Source of the DNA: Lutjanus erythropterus
Lineage: Eukaryota; Chordata; Actinopteri; Lutjaniformes; Lutjanidae
Reading direction: 5' to 3'
DNA length: 64,000 nt
Assembly (NCBI GenBank): GCA_020091685.1
Contig: CM034613.1
Span: 1,702,345-1,766,344, forward strand
The stretch's first letter is position 1. Every line of letters starts with the position of its first letter. Both the position numbers and the translations under genes were made by a program. Shown one piece after another: positions 1-12,630 of this stretch. Below the pieces are notes generated by a model. That model worked only from the letters and a program-made list of their open reading frames with translations. It made no database searches and was not told the DNA's origin.

Positions 1-499
1 GGTTGGATTAGAGTCTGAAATATGCACAGTCAAACTTACAGCTCTCTCCAGTGTGTATTTGTGGCAGTTGAATATGTTAATGAAACAGATTCAAGTCATT
101 CTAGAAGTATAAATAAGCTTTAGTCGATTTAGAGTATTAACATGCGTCATGAGTGATCCGATAACAAGTGGACAGTGCTAAATACCTCAGTTCACACCTA
201 GAATGTGTCTCTGCATGCCTCTCAAGTGAACACTTCCCTGTTCTATATACAAATAAACAGGAACACACTGATCTTCCGGCTGCTCTGCCCCAACCCTCTG
301 TGAGTTATTGAGTTTTCTGATAGACAGCTTAGCTAGTAATACTAGCTTTACTCAGCAAAGTAACTACTTCTGTCAGTTGTAGCTGCCATTAGCTAGTTAG
401 TTCAGTTAGCCATGTAGCTAGCGGTACTACTAACTTAACACTTAAATAAAGCTTTTTTAACGGTCCAATGCTCCTGTAACCTGGCAAACCAGACACTTT
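1..499. other. Intergenic, nothing recognised
   Basis: AT-rich with scattered GTTAGCT/AGCTAGT words (330-440). No exon or named repeat seen. Confidence 0.5.
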
Positions 500-700
500 T
501 TACACTGAACCATCTGGGAAGTAGCCTTTGGAAATTGTTTGGAAAAGGGCAGGCACAAAAAATGCTTGGCAGGTGATTGGATGAACCATCAGTCTATCAC
601 ATCTAACACGGGCTTACTTCAACCAATCAGATCAAAAACTTGCCAAAGTCAGTCGGGAGAAGAAAACATCTTTTCCATGGAGAAAAGCCTTAAGTGTTGT
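500..700 (+). mobile_element. Interspersed repeat family C, copy 1
   Basis: Shares with 22130-22345 the blocks TGTTTGGAAAAGGGCA, TTGGCAGGTGATTGGATGAA, ACTTCAACCAATCAGA and GAAGAAAACATCTTTTCC-like text. Both copies have the same orientation. Confidence 0.75.
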
Positions 701-1924
701 TCTATATTCTTCTTTCAATGAAGAAATACTCTCCAGTTCTGATATAACTCATGCTACTGCTGTCATCACACCTAAAGCCACTTCTGTAGCTGCCAATAGT
801 CCCTCCTAGTGCAGTGATTGGCTGTGCCACTTTTGGTGCTGATACAAACAGATAAGTTGAAACATGGCAAGATGAGTTGTGCATGATTTTGTGATCAGCT
901 CCCTTGCAAGGTAAATGCTCTTGTGCTAGCAGTGCGAACAAAAAAAAGAGGGCAAAATTGGCTAATAACAGGGCCGCTGATTTCATGGCTGTGCTAGCTC
1001 ATGGCAGCTACAGTTAGTTAGAGGTTACTCTTAGCAACAAGTAAAGAAACTCAGACAGTGTGTTTCGTGTGTATATGCATGAGAATCCATTTTGCATGTT
1101 GTTGCGGCTTGTGTAGTTGTTTCGCACAAAGATATATGATGCTGTTGGCTCGCAAATGAGTAACTTTTATATGACAATTATGTAGGCGGTCCTTCAATGT
1201 GCCCAATTTCCCAAAGTACCAGAACTCTCAGCAAGTGGTTTGAATATTCGGGTCACAATATCTCTTGGGGATCATTTACTCTAATATTAAGCACTGCTTT
1301 CACTTCTGATCTGATCAGCATGTTAATACCAGGTGCAAACAGGGTCTTCATGACAGAACAACCAAAACAGGCGACACTAAGGAGTCATTGCAAAATAAAT
1401 GAATAAATGGAAATCTTTAAAAAAATGTCTAAACAAAACAATCAGTGATGATTTCTTTTCATTAATATCTCTTCCCAAAGTGAGCATCTAGTAATTATAG
1501 AAGAACGCCTGTGATTATGATGCCTTGATTATCAGTAACATAATAAGTGGTTTCTCAATGCCTCCCACACAAGGCTGAGAGCGTAGAGCAGCAAAACTTA
1601 GATTGAAAAAAGATCAGTTGCCTCTTTTTTTCAGACCACTGACAAAGTAATGCAGTCTTAGATAACTTTAGTCTCATGAAATATGAAATATGTTGACAAA
1701 CTGACTCCCAGGCTTCTGTACCTGTACCCACAGCACTGTGCTACGTAGTGGGCAACTATCATCTTTAGCTTTTATTTGGCTCCCCATTAGCCTCCATACA
1801 GTGGTCATCCTGGCGTCACCATAAATTGGACAATGTGGAAGAAATACTATGGTCATCTTCGATTTTAAACCAGTCAAGCTTGTCTGGAGAAGGCTTGAAT
1901 GTAATGAAGTCCTGCACTCCAGCT
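701..1924. other. Intergenic, nothing recognised
   Basis: No coding-like segment, tandem array or clear element end. The minus-strand open frame at 702-986 starts next to a repeat and has no splice or start support. Confidence 0.45.
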
Positions 1925-2097
1925 TTAAACAGTATAAACTTAAAAGGGCAGCTGCATAAAATCTTGGAGGCAACAGATAACTGGCATCATGCATGAATTA
2001 AATATTGATAAATATTTTAAACGACTAGTATTTCTGATGCCGACTAGCAAGGGTGGGGACGTTTAATCGTATAGTCAACTAATCGCACACATCCCTA
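1925..2097 (+). mobile_element. Interspersed repeat family A, copy 1
   Basis: Shares with 55420-55590 the words GGCAGCTGCATAA, CAACAGATAACTGGCAT, AAATATTGATAAATA, CGACTAGTATTTCTG and CAAGGGTG. It ends ACACATCCCTA directly before the A-rich array. Confidence 0.75.
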
Positions 2098-2740
2098 ATA
2101 AAAACAATAAAAAACAAAACAAAACAAAAAACAAGATTACCATGCAAAACAAGACAAAAATGACATACAAGACATAAGATCAAATCAACAAAACATAATG
2201 AAAACAACTATACTCAACAAGACAAAAACAACGTAAAAGATGCAACAAGACAGATATGATGTAACAAGACAAAAACAATGTAAAAACACACAATACAAAA
2301 ATTATATAAGACATAAGATGAAAATGACATAACACAATAAAAAATATACACAAGACAAAAATGATGTAAAAAAAAAAAATCCAACAAGATGAATATGACA
2401 TAACAAGACGTAACAAGACAAAAACAATGTTAAATACAAAATAATATAACAAGTAATAACAAGACGAAAACAACATAACATAACAACAATACACAACAAA
2501 AAGAAAAAGTTGCAACAAGATTAATATTATGAAAATAATGTAACAATTATAATGATACTCAACATGATAAAAAATAATGTAACAAGATGAAAATGACATA
2601 AAAGATGAAAACTACATTAAAGACGTAACAAGACAAAAAGCAGACAGAAGATTTAACAGGATGAAAATGACGTAAAGGATGTAATAAGTCAAAAGTTAGG
2701 TCAAAAACATCAAGACGAAACAGACAGACAGGGAGACTCA
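2098..2740 (+). repeat. Degenerate A/C/G-rich minisatellite (AACAAGACAAAAATGATGTA type)
   Basis: About 640 bp built from imperfect short units of AACAAGACAAAAA plus TGATGTAA or TGACATAA, nearly free of T runs on the plus strand. The same array type is at 14775-15755. The long hydrophobic minus-strand frames across it are composition artefacts. Confidence 0.85.
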
Positions 2741-2789
2741 ACTAAGGAGGAAAGATGAGGTTCAGTTAGCTTTTCACAGAAACAGTCAG

Positions 2790-2920
2790 AAGAAATGTCC
2801 TTCAGAGGACAACTTTTTACTTTTATACTTTGAGTACATTTCACACCTGTACTTTTTAACTTTTTCTTAAGTAAAGAAGTTGAATCCCTACTTCTTCTTT
2901 TTCCAGAGTCCTTGTCAGTT
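2790..2920 (+). mobile_element. Right part of the hAT-like MITE that carries the minisatellite
   Basis: TTTTATACTTTGAGTACATT through TAAGTAAAGAAGTTGAATCC matches 15812-15900, the part just right of the second array. This copy lacks a clear left end and terminal repeat. Confidence 0.65.
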
Positions 2921-3885
2921 TCAGGCAGCCTGTGGACATACAGCCAAACAACAGGAGGGTCTCAGGTTCAAAGTTCAGACTGACCCTCAGAAGCAGCAGT
3001 TGACAAAACAGTGTTGCCTTCAGGTCCATGTAATAGCTGTTCGTCAACTGTTGTTTCCACAGTCCTGAATGAACTCTGAGCCTCAGCTATTCAGCCAGCA
3101 TGGATGAGAGGATATTTGAGTGCTCAGAAAGACACCAACATCTGTAATTCCATGACAACTGAGCAAGCGTCTCACAGAACAGTGAAGTGAGATTTTTTTG
3201 CCAACAAAACATTCTTGTCACATGCTAACACATTCTGATCATCTCTTGAGGCCAGATTGCACAGCTCAGCGATGGAAAGAAATGCCTTTTCTCACGAGGT
3301 GAGTGGATTGTGCGATTGCCATTGTGTGTTTGAAAGGACCTGAGGGAGTGAAGGTGGCGGAGGCCACACTTAAAGTTTGATTCTTTATCTGCAACATAAT
3401 ACAGAGCAGACTTTGACCCCTGCACCATCTCCTACACAATCACACATCAGCTATACAAACGTATACCAGATGCTTTCTGATGACCACTTCTAAAGCAAAT
3501 GTTGATTTGATTGCAGCGAGCTGTTGCTGTCATATTTATATGCATAAGGTGCTGCATGTGTGAGTGCTGATGTGGTGTATGATCAGTTGGAATGTGTTTC
3601 TTTTTTAGTTTTTTGTTCTTCACTGACTATCAGAGATATAGCGATGTGACGCCCCGGGCTTGCTGCTGTGAGGGAGGAGACGGACGATAAGAGACCACCA
3701 GAGTGATGGACAGATGAAAGCAATAGAATAGAAGATTCATGATTGAACACAAAGATAAAGTAGCTGATAAAGGCCGTGTACACACTGTTAGAGCCACCTC
3801 TGGAAACACTGCTGCTGCTGTGAACTGAAAAGTGCTGCTTTGAGCCGGTGCTGCCTTTCTGTTAGCAGGATGAAAGTAAAGTGAA
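2921..3885. other. Intergenic, nothing recognised
   Basis: No exon-like segment with splice signals and no array. Confidence 0.4.
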
Positions 3886-3889
3886 GCAT

Positions 3890-4340
3890 CGATGAGGCTT
3901 TTCACGCTTCATATCCTTAGCCTGCGGCTAAGTGCTGATCCTGGGATAATTTAGCCCGTTTTAACACACATATTGTTAACCCAGGGCTAACGTAAGCACA
4001 GGGCTATATGATTCACACTGCACATCTACTAGCCCTGTTTTAAATATCTCTACAGTCTGTACAGCAACTACTGTATATACTGGAATGATGTGACTTTAAC
4101 ACAGATTTTAGCCCCGTGTTTAGTCTATTTTCTGGGGCTAACCCTGCTCAAGAGCAGGCTAAAGTTGGGGTTAGCCCACTTTAGGGCCAGAGCTATCTTT
4201 AGTCCTGGGCTAAGAGTTAACTCTGGCTAACTCTCCGTTAGCCCTGGGCTATATTATTGACACTTCCACTAGCCCTGGGTTAAATATCTATGATTTTAGC
4301 CCTGGCCTAAGTGCAGTTTGAAAAGCCCTTTTGATGCAAC
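3890..4340. mobile_element. MITE with AGCCCNGGGCTAA words
   Basis: Starts GGCTTTTCACGCTTCATA and ends TGCAGTTTGAAAAGCCC, so the ends are inverted. Between them AGCCCTGGGCTA-type palindromic words recur many times. A detached end-like piece follows at 4388-4430 (AGGGCTTTTCACACTACA). The target duplication is unclear. Confidence 0.7.
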
Positions 4341-4439
4341 ACAACTTTTTAATAGTGCCCTGTTTGTAACTTGTAACTAATAATTTTAGGGCTTTTCACA
4401 CTACACCTTTAGCTCAGGGCTAAAAGCATTCTTACAACG

Positions 4440-4930
4440 TTTTAAGGATGTGTTCACACCACTTTGTTTCGTCCGGTTGAACCAAATCCTGGAGCATTTA
4501 CCCCCATGTTGTGGTACATGTAGGTTTTTGAAAACACCCAATTTAAACTCTGGTGCAGACCAAACAACCGCTGTCTGGACCAGCTCAAAGGGGTGGTCCT
4601 GACCTGCCATTAAATAAACTCTGGAGTGGTTTATTTTTTGGTGACTGGTAAAATTGCAGCATGTTTGCTACTTGGTTTGTCCTGTCAGTCCACATGACTG
4701 ACAGGACAAACCAGGACTCATGATGAAATAAGAAATGCCTGCATTGTCAATTTGTCCATCCATCCAGCATGAGCAGAACCTGACAATGCTCCACGATGAT
4801 AAATGTCCAGGTAGAAATTGGACTGTTTGTTGTCTTTTAACCCGCTGGCTGTATGACCAATCATCAAGCAACATTTCAACCACATGACTTGATCCTTTTG
4901 GTGCCCGTTTCTGGTGACACTTTATAATAA
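4440..4930. mobile_element. Interspersed repeat with GTGTTCACACCA-type end
   Basis: GTGTTCACACCACTTTGTTT and GGTTGAACCAAATCCTGGAG resemble the end of a common fish MITE. It contains the perfect hairpin at 4673-4713. The right end is unclear. Confidence 0.5.
4673..4713. repeat. Perfect 18-bp inverted repeat with 5-nt loop
   Basis: TGGTTTGTCCTGTCAGTC (4673-4690), CACAT, then its exact complement (4696-4713). A stable hairpin or cruciform. Confidence 0.95.
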
Positions 4931-5554
4931 TTGTGCTAATAATTAGCACTAAAGTTTATAACTTGTAACAAGTGAATTTATGACTTTTCAAACTGCACTT
5001 GAACGCAAACTAAAAATGTATAATTTTGTATTTATGCAGTGTTCAGATCAGTCAAACTAATGTTCAAACTTTGAATAAACATGAGACATGTCTACTGAGT
5101 GCATTTGTTTAAATAATAATAATCATTTGCTTCTGCATTTACTGATTCAGTTTGTGAATTCATTATTTAATAATCCAGGTTATGATTCTTCTTATTTGAA
5201 GAGATGCTTTATTGAGCCAAATGTTTTAGGGATTATGCAAACATATCACTTTGATCTAGTTTCTACCCAATGCACTGGGATTTTCAGCTTCATATGTGAC
5301 TGTATGGAAATGACTATTAAGAATACGTACTGCTGAAAGAAGACTCTCCTCATCTTTCTGACTCTAATATTAATTATGATACAGATTAAAAGGGAAAACA
5401 ATCATGTTCATTGTTCATCAAAAGCCTGATTATGTATACAAGATGCCAAAAATAGCCCAAAATCTGAGTGTAAGTGTCTCAAATGATGGAACAAGAAGTG
5501 TTTTTATCTGATTATGAAGAGAAAAATCTTTCTTACAAATTAAGAGATTCATGG

Positions 5555-5557
<3 letters not shown>

Positions 5558-5595
<38 letters not shown>
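5558..5595. repeat. AC microsatellite
   Basis: Uninterrupted (AC)19. Confidence 0.98.
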
Positions 5596-5598
<3 letters not shown>

Positions 5599-5874
5599 CA
5601 CAGATTCAGTACGTTCAACTAGAGGGTGAAGCAGAAAGCAGAAAATCTAAAACCTGTTAAACTTGAGTTGGTTTTATTATTATCTTTTCCACTTCAGGAT
5701 AAAATTGCAGTGATGTTGTGGTGTTGTTTCAGGCAGTGACAGATTTACAGCAAACCATTTCCATGTTAAGTGAGAAGTGAGGAGCGAACATGACAGTAAG
5801 AAAATCAACCTGAAATAAGAAAAGTAAGAGGAACAAGAATACTGGAATTACATATCATATCATATCTAAACGTT

Positions 5875-6810
5875 CTTTTTATATATTCTAACCTTTGTTT
5901 TATATATTCAAGTTTTATTCATTCTATGCATTCAAAATTAATTGTATAGATTCAAAGAAACAATTCTATGTATCCGCACTTCATTCCATATATTCATGTT
6001 TAATTCCATATATTTATAATTTCATTTTATATAATCAAGTTTTTCTCATTCCATATATTAAAAAGATAATTCTATATATAAGCCCACTTTAATTCCACAT
6101 ATTCATTTCATTCCATAAATTCATGTTTAACTCATTTTATACATTTTGACTTTCATTTTCATTTTCTTATTTTCATTTATTTATTTTTTATTCTATAAAT
6201 TATCCCCATTCCATATATTCAAAATTAATTCTATATATCCTACTTTCATTCCCTATATTCAGATTTTCATTTTATATAATTTCACTTTCATTTCCATATA
6301 TTTAAACTTCAATTTATAAATTCAAGTTTTTCTCACTGCATATATTCAAAAAATAATTCTACAAAATCCCATTTTCATTCCATATATATTCACGTTTAAT
6401 TCCATGTATTTAAAGTTTCATTTTATATATTCTGACATTATTTTATATATTTAAGTTTTCCTTATTCCATATATTAAAAAAAAATTCTCTATATTCCCAC
6501 TTTCATTCCATGTATTTGTGTCATTCCATATATTCAGACTGTCACTTTATATATTCAAGTTTTCTTCATTCTATATAGTTAAAAGTTTATTCTATATATT
6601 CTGACTTTTATTCCATATATTCATTTCATTCCATATATTTATGATTAATTCCACTTAAATAAAATTTCATTTTATATTTTCAAGTTTTCCTTAATTGAAT
6701 TCCCACTTTCATTCCATATCTTTGTTTCATTCCATACATTTAAATTTTTTCATATATTCATTCATTCTGACTTTCATTCTTTCTAGTTTTATTCCATATG
6801 TTCATCATTT
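5875..6810. repeat. AT-rich degenerate array (CATTCCATATATTCA type)
   Basis: About 930 bp of imperfect units built on TTCATTCCATATATTCA, alternating with TTTATATATTCAAGTTTT and AAAATTAATTCTATATATTC. The units are heavily diverged. Confidence 0.9.
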
Positions 6811-7078
6811 CACTATCATCACTGTGGATAATCAAACATCAGGTTGGGGACATCTGGCCTCATACTGTCATGGACAGGACATGGAGGACGGTGAAAAGTC
6901 TTTTAGTCCATCAGGAACTGAGTGGAGCTTGTAGTCAAACACTCCTAAAGACAAAGAAGCAGACAAGCCTATTGTTTAGGAGCTTCATTGTGAAGCTGCT
7001 GTGTTGTAAACAGCAGACAACAATCTGAGTAGAATCCAAAGCAAAATAACGAAAAGAGAATCACACACACAAAGAGAT

Positions 7079-7079
<1 letters not shown>

Positions 7080-7131
<52 letters not shown>

Positions 7132-7139
7132 CAGTGTTT
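7080..7139. repeat. AC microsatellite
   Basis: Uninterrupted (CA)n of about 60 bp. Confidence 0.98.
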
Positions 7140-7649
7140 CCAGGCTGCCGTGCTGTGATATCAGTGATGACAGGTGGACAACATTGTGTTTCATAAAGAT
7201 GGGCTCCCATGAATCTTCTCACAAGCTGTCACGCTCTGCAACAGGCGAGCAGTGGAGCGTGATGAATGATAACCGTGCAGGATGAGACTGATGCTACAGC
7301 GTTGAAAGAGATCCCATCTGTCTGCGGAAGTTACAGCAGCAGGCTGCCCCGTGCCTGGCATCGGGATTCGCTATGAATGGGAAAGTGATGCAATGTGTCA
7401 AAATGTTTGGCTCTGTAAGAGGAAGCTCAGGAGTCAGGCTGGTATAATGACTGAAAAATCAAAATTATTCATTCTATTTATTTTAAAAACCACAGGAATC
7501 AACAGAACAGCTCTTCCTGTTCACATTCACGTGTCAAACTCACACTAAGATACCCCAAATTGCTCCCAATAGTGTGTGTGTGTGTGTGTGCAAATGGGTA
7601 AATGAGAGGCAAATTATAAAGCACATTGGATAAAAGTGCTATTACTACT

Positions 7650-7865
7650 TAGCTGTGGTTAGGCACCAAAATTACTCATTTAGGTTCAGTCACCAAAAGT
7701 TAGATTTATGCACCAAACCTACTCACTTTGGTTCAGACACTCAAACTACTTGGCTGTGGTTAGGCATCAAAATTACTCAGTTAGGTTTAGGTATCAAAAT
7801 CATCCAGGTGGTTCTAGGCATCAAAATTTCTCAGTTAGGTTTAGGTGCTAAAACTTCTTAGGTAC
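7650..7865 (+). repeat. Minisatellite, GGTTAGGCACCAAAATTACTC type
   Basis: Five to six imperfect units of about 33-40 bp, for example GTTAGGCATCAAAATTACTC and GTTTAGGTATCAAAATCATC. Confidence 0.85.
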
Positions 7866-9395
7866 CTTGAGCACCACAAACCAAGTGCCATCTTGTTCCA
7901 TTATATTGGAGAGAAGGCTGAAATCTCCAAAAATCTCCAAAACTCTGTAACTCACACCAAAATTATCACTCTAGCTTTTAAAAAATGCAATTTTGATTTT
8001 AAGATGAACAGACCCTTCATTTTTCATTTTTTAAGAATATGCTTTGCATAAATATCTATCAAGTTGCATGAAGACAAATTATTGAATTTACAAAATGTGC
8101 AGAACGAAACTGACAAGAACAGATGTTTCAATTCATTTTCTGGGCAAGTAAAGCAAATTCATCCAGACTCAAACCTGCCTGTTTTCTTCCCGCTGCAGCT
8201 TTAATGAAACAGTGATGAGAAACATGACTGCATAATGACGCACAGGAGAAACACATCCTCGCATACTGCAGACCTCATTTCAGTGTAAGGTAACTGTCCT
8301 TCCACACAGCAATGGATTCAAGTGTCTGTGTATGACACTCAGAGGCAGTACCAGCCTATATGTTCTGTTCCAGTTCCCATCAGCCATTGTCCTCCCACTT
8401 CATCTGCACCCAGGAAGCTGTTTTCAATAAGGAGACATCATTTCAGAGAACATGTGACCCAACAAGTGGACGTCCTTATTTATGTGAGAGCTGGGAGGTT
8501 CGCCATCCCACAGGAATAAACAGAAGAAGATAAATAGAAGAAGATGTCTAATGTTACAAAAATGTTGCTATTTAAAAAACAAAAAATAAATCAAGGGGAA
8601 ATAGTGAACAAATAGACTAATTTATGTCGTTCTATTTTTTTTATTTTGCTGTTCATTTTCCCACAGTTATGGACTGCCATTATGGCCTGATTATCATTAA
8701 TTTGTTTTATCCCTTTAATTCCACTTTTGTTTAATCTTTCTGAATAAAATGATCCCAGTTTTCAGGTAAGAAATTGTCTTTTTCTAAAATATAAGGGGAA
8801 AAACCTCACGTCAGTTGAGAACAAGTAGCTCACCTCTAGATAACTAGAATGTTTAATGATGTGATTTGTTATATTCTATAGTGACTTATGAATGATGCCC
8901 TAATATTCCTATTTTAATGTGTGATTATTATGCTAAACAGCAGGGGAAAGGGGGGACTTAATGCACTTGAATTAATTATTCCTGTGCCTGAATTAACAGA
9001 ACATAACATAATAAGATATATTAAACATATGTTTAAAGTTGCTCTAATCACCATGTTTACCTTGACAACTGATGCCAGAAAAAGCAAAACATATCAGTAA
9101 CAAGTTACAAGGTGAAAATTGTATTACTATACTATACTATAGGAACTACTTTATTACTTTATTTACTTACTTACTTTATTTACTATAACAAGATGTTTTT
9201 TCACATTTTACAACATTATTATTACAACATACAAAATTCTCATGTTAAAGCAAGGAACATTTCTGTTATAATATAAATTTAATTATAACATAATGTGAAA
9301 TGTTTTACGTTATAAAGTGATATACTGTTTGGCAGCTAAACAGCATTGTGTTAGGGTATGTTTAGTAAATAGAACTTCTATGAAATTATTTTTTT
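7866..9395. other. Intergenic, nothing recognised
   Basis: AT-rich. Short TTATAAC words near 9260-9330 recall the block at 50.6-51.3 kb. No exon seen. Confidence 0.4.
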
Positions 9396-9399
9396 AATT

Positions 9400-10065
9400 A
9401 TTTTTTGTGCCTTTATTTTGAAATAAATAATAAAATGTTGCATATTTATCATGGCTACCTTAAATGTGGAGCTCTGCACATGCAAAACTGTCACTACAGA
9501 AGTTCCACGGTGTCATAGATTTAAGTGCAGGGCCACTGACCAAGCTGCTGTATTTGATGAGTTGGGAGGAAAAAAGAAATACTATGAAATAGTTTTTTTT
9601 GTGCCTTTATTTTGAAAACCTACACAGATGTTGCATATGTAACACTGCTAACTTGAACACAGAGGCCTGCATGAGGAAAACTGCCACTAGAGGGGTACTT
9701 AAAGCATCATATTTGAAGCGTAAGGCCACTGATCAGGCTGCTTGAAAGCAGAGCTCTGCACATGCAAAACTGATGCTAAATGGGTACAACAATCTCATTC
9801 TTTTACGTGTCAGGCTACGGACCAGGCTGCTGTATTTGATGAGTTGAGAGAAAACTATTATAAAACGAGTTTTTGCACCTTTATTTTGAAAATCTACCCT
9901 GCTGTAGAATATTTATTATTGCTAATTTGAATGCAGAGCTCATAATTTTATGTGTAGAGCTACTGACCAAGCTGACACATTTGACGAGTTGGGAAGAAAA
10001 AAAACTATTATGACACAATTTTTTGTGCCTTTATTTTGAAAATTTTACCCAAATGTTTTATTATT
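9400..10065 (+). repeat. Degenerate tandem array with TGCCTTTATTTTGAAAA units
   Basis: About four diverged units of 150-275 bp. Each has CTTTATTTTGAAA (starting 9411, 9604, 9879, 10029), GAGCTCTGCACATGCAAAAC-like text, and CCACTGACCAAGCTGCTGTA with TTTGATGAGTTGGGA. A further unit lies at about 10600-10760, past the inserted element. Confidence 0.8.
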
Positions 10066-10084
10066 TTCATTGTTAATTTCACTG

Positions 10085-10600
10085 TTAAAATGAAAAAAAA
10101 AAAAAAAAAACATTGAGAAAACCCAAAATTTCATGGCAACCAACTACAATAGATTTTTGGGTTTTGAGCCAAACTCAAATTCTTAAGATTTGAAAAAATT
10201 TTACCAACTACTGAACTTTTGTTGAGATAATTAACTTTTCTTCTTTAGATAAACTTAAAGCTTTGAATTTTCAAAAACTCAAAACTGTATTTAAAAAAAA
10301 TATGGAATAAATTTATTGAAGTGACGGTGAAAGTAAATGTTCAAATTGATGAATTGTTGATATTTTCAATTAAAACTTTAATTTTTCAGGCACGAAAGAA
10401 AAGACAAATCAGGGTCACAGCTCACTGTGACCACTTTTTGATTTTTTTGTTTGTAAAACTCAAAGATTCAAGTTTATCTAAAGAAGAAAACTAAGTTATC
10501 TCAACTAAATATTATATGTCAGCAAAACTTTTTAAAGTTTATTTCAGAGTTAGAGTTGGGCACAAAACTCATTACAGTGCATTGCCTTGAAATTTTAAGT
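10085..10600 (+). mobile_element. MITE, sister of 56615-57113, ends eroded
   Basis: Shares with that copy TTTTGAGCCAAACTCAA, TTTACCAACTACTGA, AAGCTTTGAATTTT, TGAAGTGACGGT and TGAAATTTTAAGTTGTCTC. It sits inside the degenerate tandem array. The terminal ACTGYAAAAA is not seen. Confidence 0.8.
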
Positions 10601-10760
10601 TGTCTCACTAACTAACTGCTGCATTTGACACATTGAGGGGATGGCCATTATTTTGAAAATCCTGTAGCATATCCTTGCTAATTTCAACACAGAGCCCTGC
10701 TCATGCCAAGTTGCCATATGTGACAAGTTGGTAGTGACATATTTATGTGTCCAGTTGTTG

Positions 10761-11430
10761 ATCCAGTTGTTTGCACACACAGAGTTGAACCGGACCCCCT
10801 GGATGTTAACCCTTTCCACTGCTGCTGCACAGCTGTAGAGCAGTGTTGTTTGGATCTCTGTTAAAACTTCCATTATCCTTCCACACTGGTGCTTTGGTTT
10901 AGGAGACGTTAGCGCAGTGGATAAAATTACCACCCTGTGAGGTTGTTGAGGAAATACTCCTCTTCAGTGTTTATGTGCTCGGTGCCTCCTGAGATCATCG
11001 GAATTACACATTTTGGATAGTTCTCCGACTGTTTGACCTACCTTAGATCACATGTTAGCCCCCAACAATCAGAGCCGCAGGAATCCAGCAGAGCCACTTC
11101 CTGTTGAGAAGGGGGAACCAACCCCTAGTGGAAGGGGGTCGAGGTCGCCTTTGCTGCATACCGGAGCTTGGATTCTCTCCAAATTAAATTAGCATGAATG
11201 TAAGTCCATACAGCGTCGGTTCAGAGGGACGCCGGGCTGCTGCAGGGATGGAGGTGACAGGTCACATCACACTTTCTAAACCACTTCACTGTGTTATTCC
11301 AGGAGCTCCTCCAGATATGTTTGCTTTGCTAATGCAATCTGAGACCTCAGTCTATCAATATGACATTGTGTATCTACACTAAAGGAAAGGAAGTGTCCAC
11401 CACAAACCATAGTCTTAAAGGGATAGTTTG
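10761..11430. other. Intergenic; mixed, partly GC-richer
   Basis: The segment 11040-11190 is GC-richer with short open frames, but no splice or conservation argument supports a gene. Confidence 0.35.
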
Positions 11431-11962
11431 GATTATTTGAAGTCTGGCCATAATTTAAAGCATAAAGCCCAAAATGTTGAACTATATTAGCCAAGTCCTC
11501 TTTGTTCTGCAGTCATATAGGTTCAGATCTGTGGCAGAAGAAGCCCCAGTGGCTGTTTTTGTTTGTTCTCACCATCTACATGCATCGCAATGAGATAGAG
11601 GGACATTAAAGAGATATTTTGGATTATTTGCCTGATTATATGCCTCAGAAGTCATAATGTATGCAGATGAGAAGAAAGAAAGTATTCCACAGGGGTTACC
11701 TCTACCACTGATTTGATCCTATATGTAGGGTTCTCACACCTTTTCTTCAGTTAAATTCAACCATTTTTCAAGCACTTTCATGTTTTTCCAGCACCAAAAT
11801 ACATATGCATGCTCAAAATGTTTAAATCAAAATGTTATATGTGCTATAAACAACAAAACTTGCGTCATGACAGAGTTCAATAGATGGGAGACAAATTAAA
11901 GGAGAACAAAGTTTCATGTTTCAAAATGTGATACCTGTCCGTAAGTAGACTCAGCATCCTAC

Positions 11963-12225
11963 TAGAGCTGCAATAATTAATCACTTAATTGATAATTAAG
12001 TCAACATTCTCTGATTTCAGCTTCTTAAATGAGTTTCATGAGTTATTTTTTTTTCCTTCTCTGGCAGTAAACTGAATATTTTTGAGTTGTGGACATTTGA
12101 AACATTTGAGGACGTCATCTTGGACTTCGATTAACATTTTTCACCATTTTCTGAGATTTTATGGATTAAACAACTAACGACTGAAGAAAATGATCGACAG
12201 ATTAATCGACAGTGAAAACTAGATT
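11963..12225. mobile_element. MITE of the ATTAATCGATTA family, copy 1
   Basis: Begins CTAGAGCTGCAATAATTAAT and ends CAGATTAATCGACAGTGAAA, with GACGTCATCTTGGACTT inside. The family also occurs at 22735, 41155 and 48468. Confidence 0.75.
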
Positions 12226-12239
12226 ATTTGCATTTTCTG

Positions 12240-12630
12240 AAGAAAATGTATGATGGTTGCATCTGCATCTGCTCGATCCACCTCTCATCAGCCCATCGTC
12301 CCAGTGAGAAGTTTTGGCGATTCAGGTCTGATGATGCCACCCAGAATCAGTGGCAATCAAGTGATCCCTTCAAGAGATACGGTGGCATTCTGTTAATGGC
12401 CACAAGGTGGCGCTATCACTGCCATGCTTCGGTATGTCCTGCACATGCTTATGGAGAAGCCATGTACCAAGTTTAGACAAGAGAATTGGAGAAACATCAG
12501 GTTTTACTGTTACTGTAGCGCCCCCTGTGGGTATAATTATATGAAATTATATGAACAACATTCACAATTTTGGACACAGCCCAATTCAGCATTATTCAGC
12601 AGTATGGCACATTAAGTGCAGGAGCCCATG
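12240..12630. mobile_element. Interspersed repeat carrying CTCF-like cores
   Basis: Contains CCACAAGGTGGCGC (12400-12413, 13 of 14 to the CTCF consensus CCASYAGRKGGCRS) and TGTAGCGCCCCCTGTGG (about 12515-12531), an inverted CTCF-like core. The text resembles a fish dispersed repeat with TGGCGCTATCA and GCGCCCCCTG boxes. Ends not defined. Confidence 0.5.

Noticed and set aside
2180-2741. Minus-strand frames of 60-139 codons
   Set aside because: Same minisatellite artefact as above.
11051-11191. GC-richer frame of about 46 codons (MLAPNNQSRRNPAEP start)
   Set aside because: No splice partner, weak start context, and it lies in a repeat-rich zone; could be chance.
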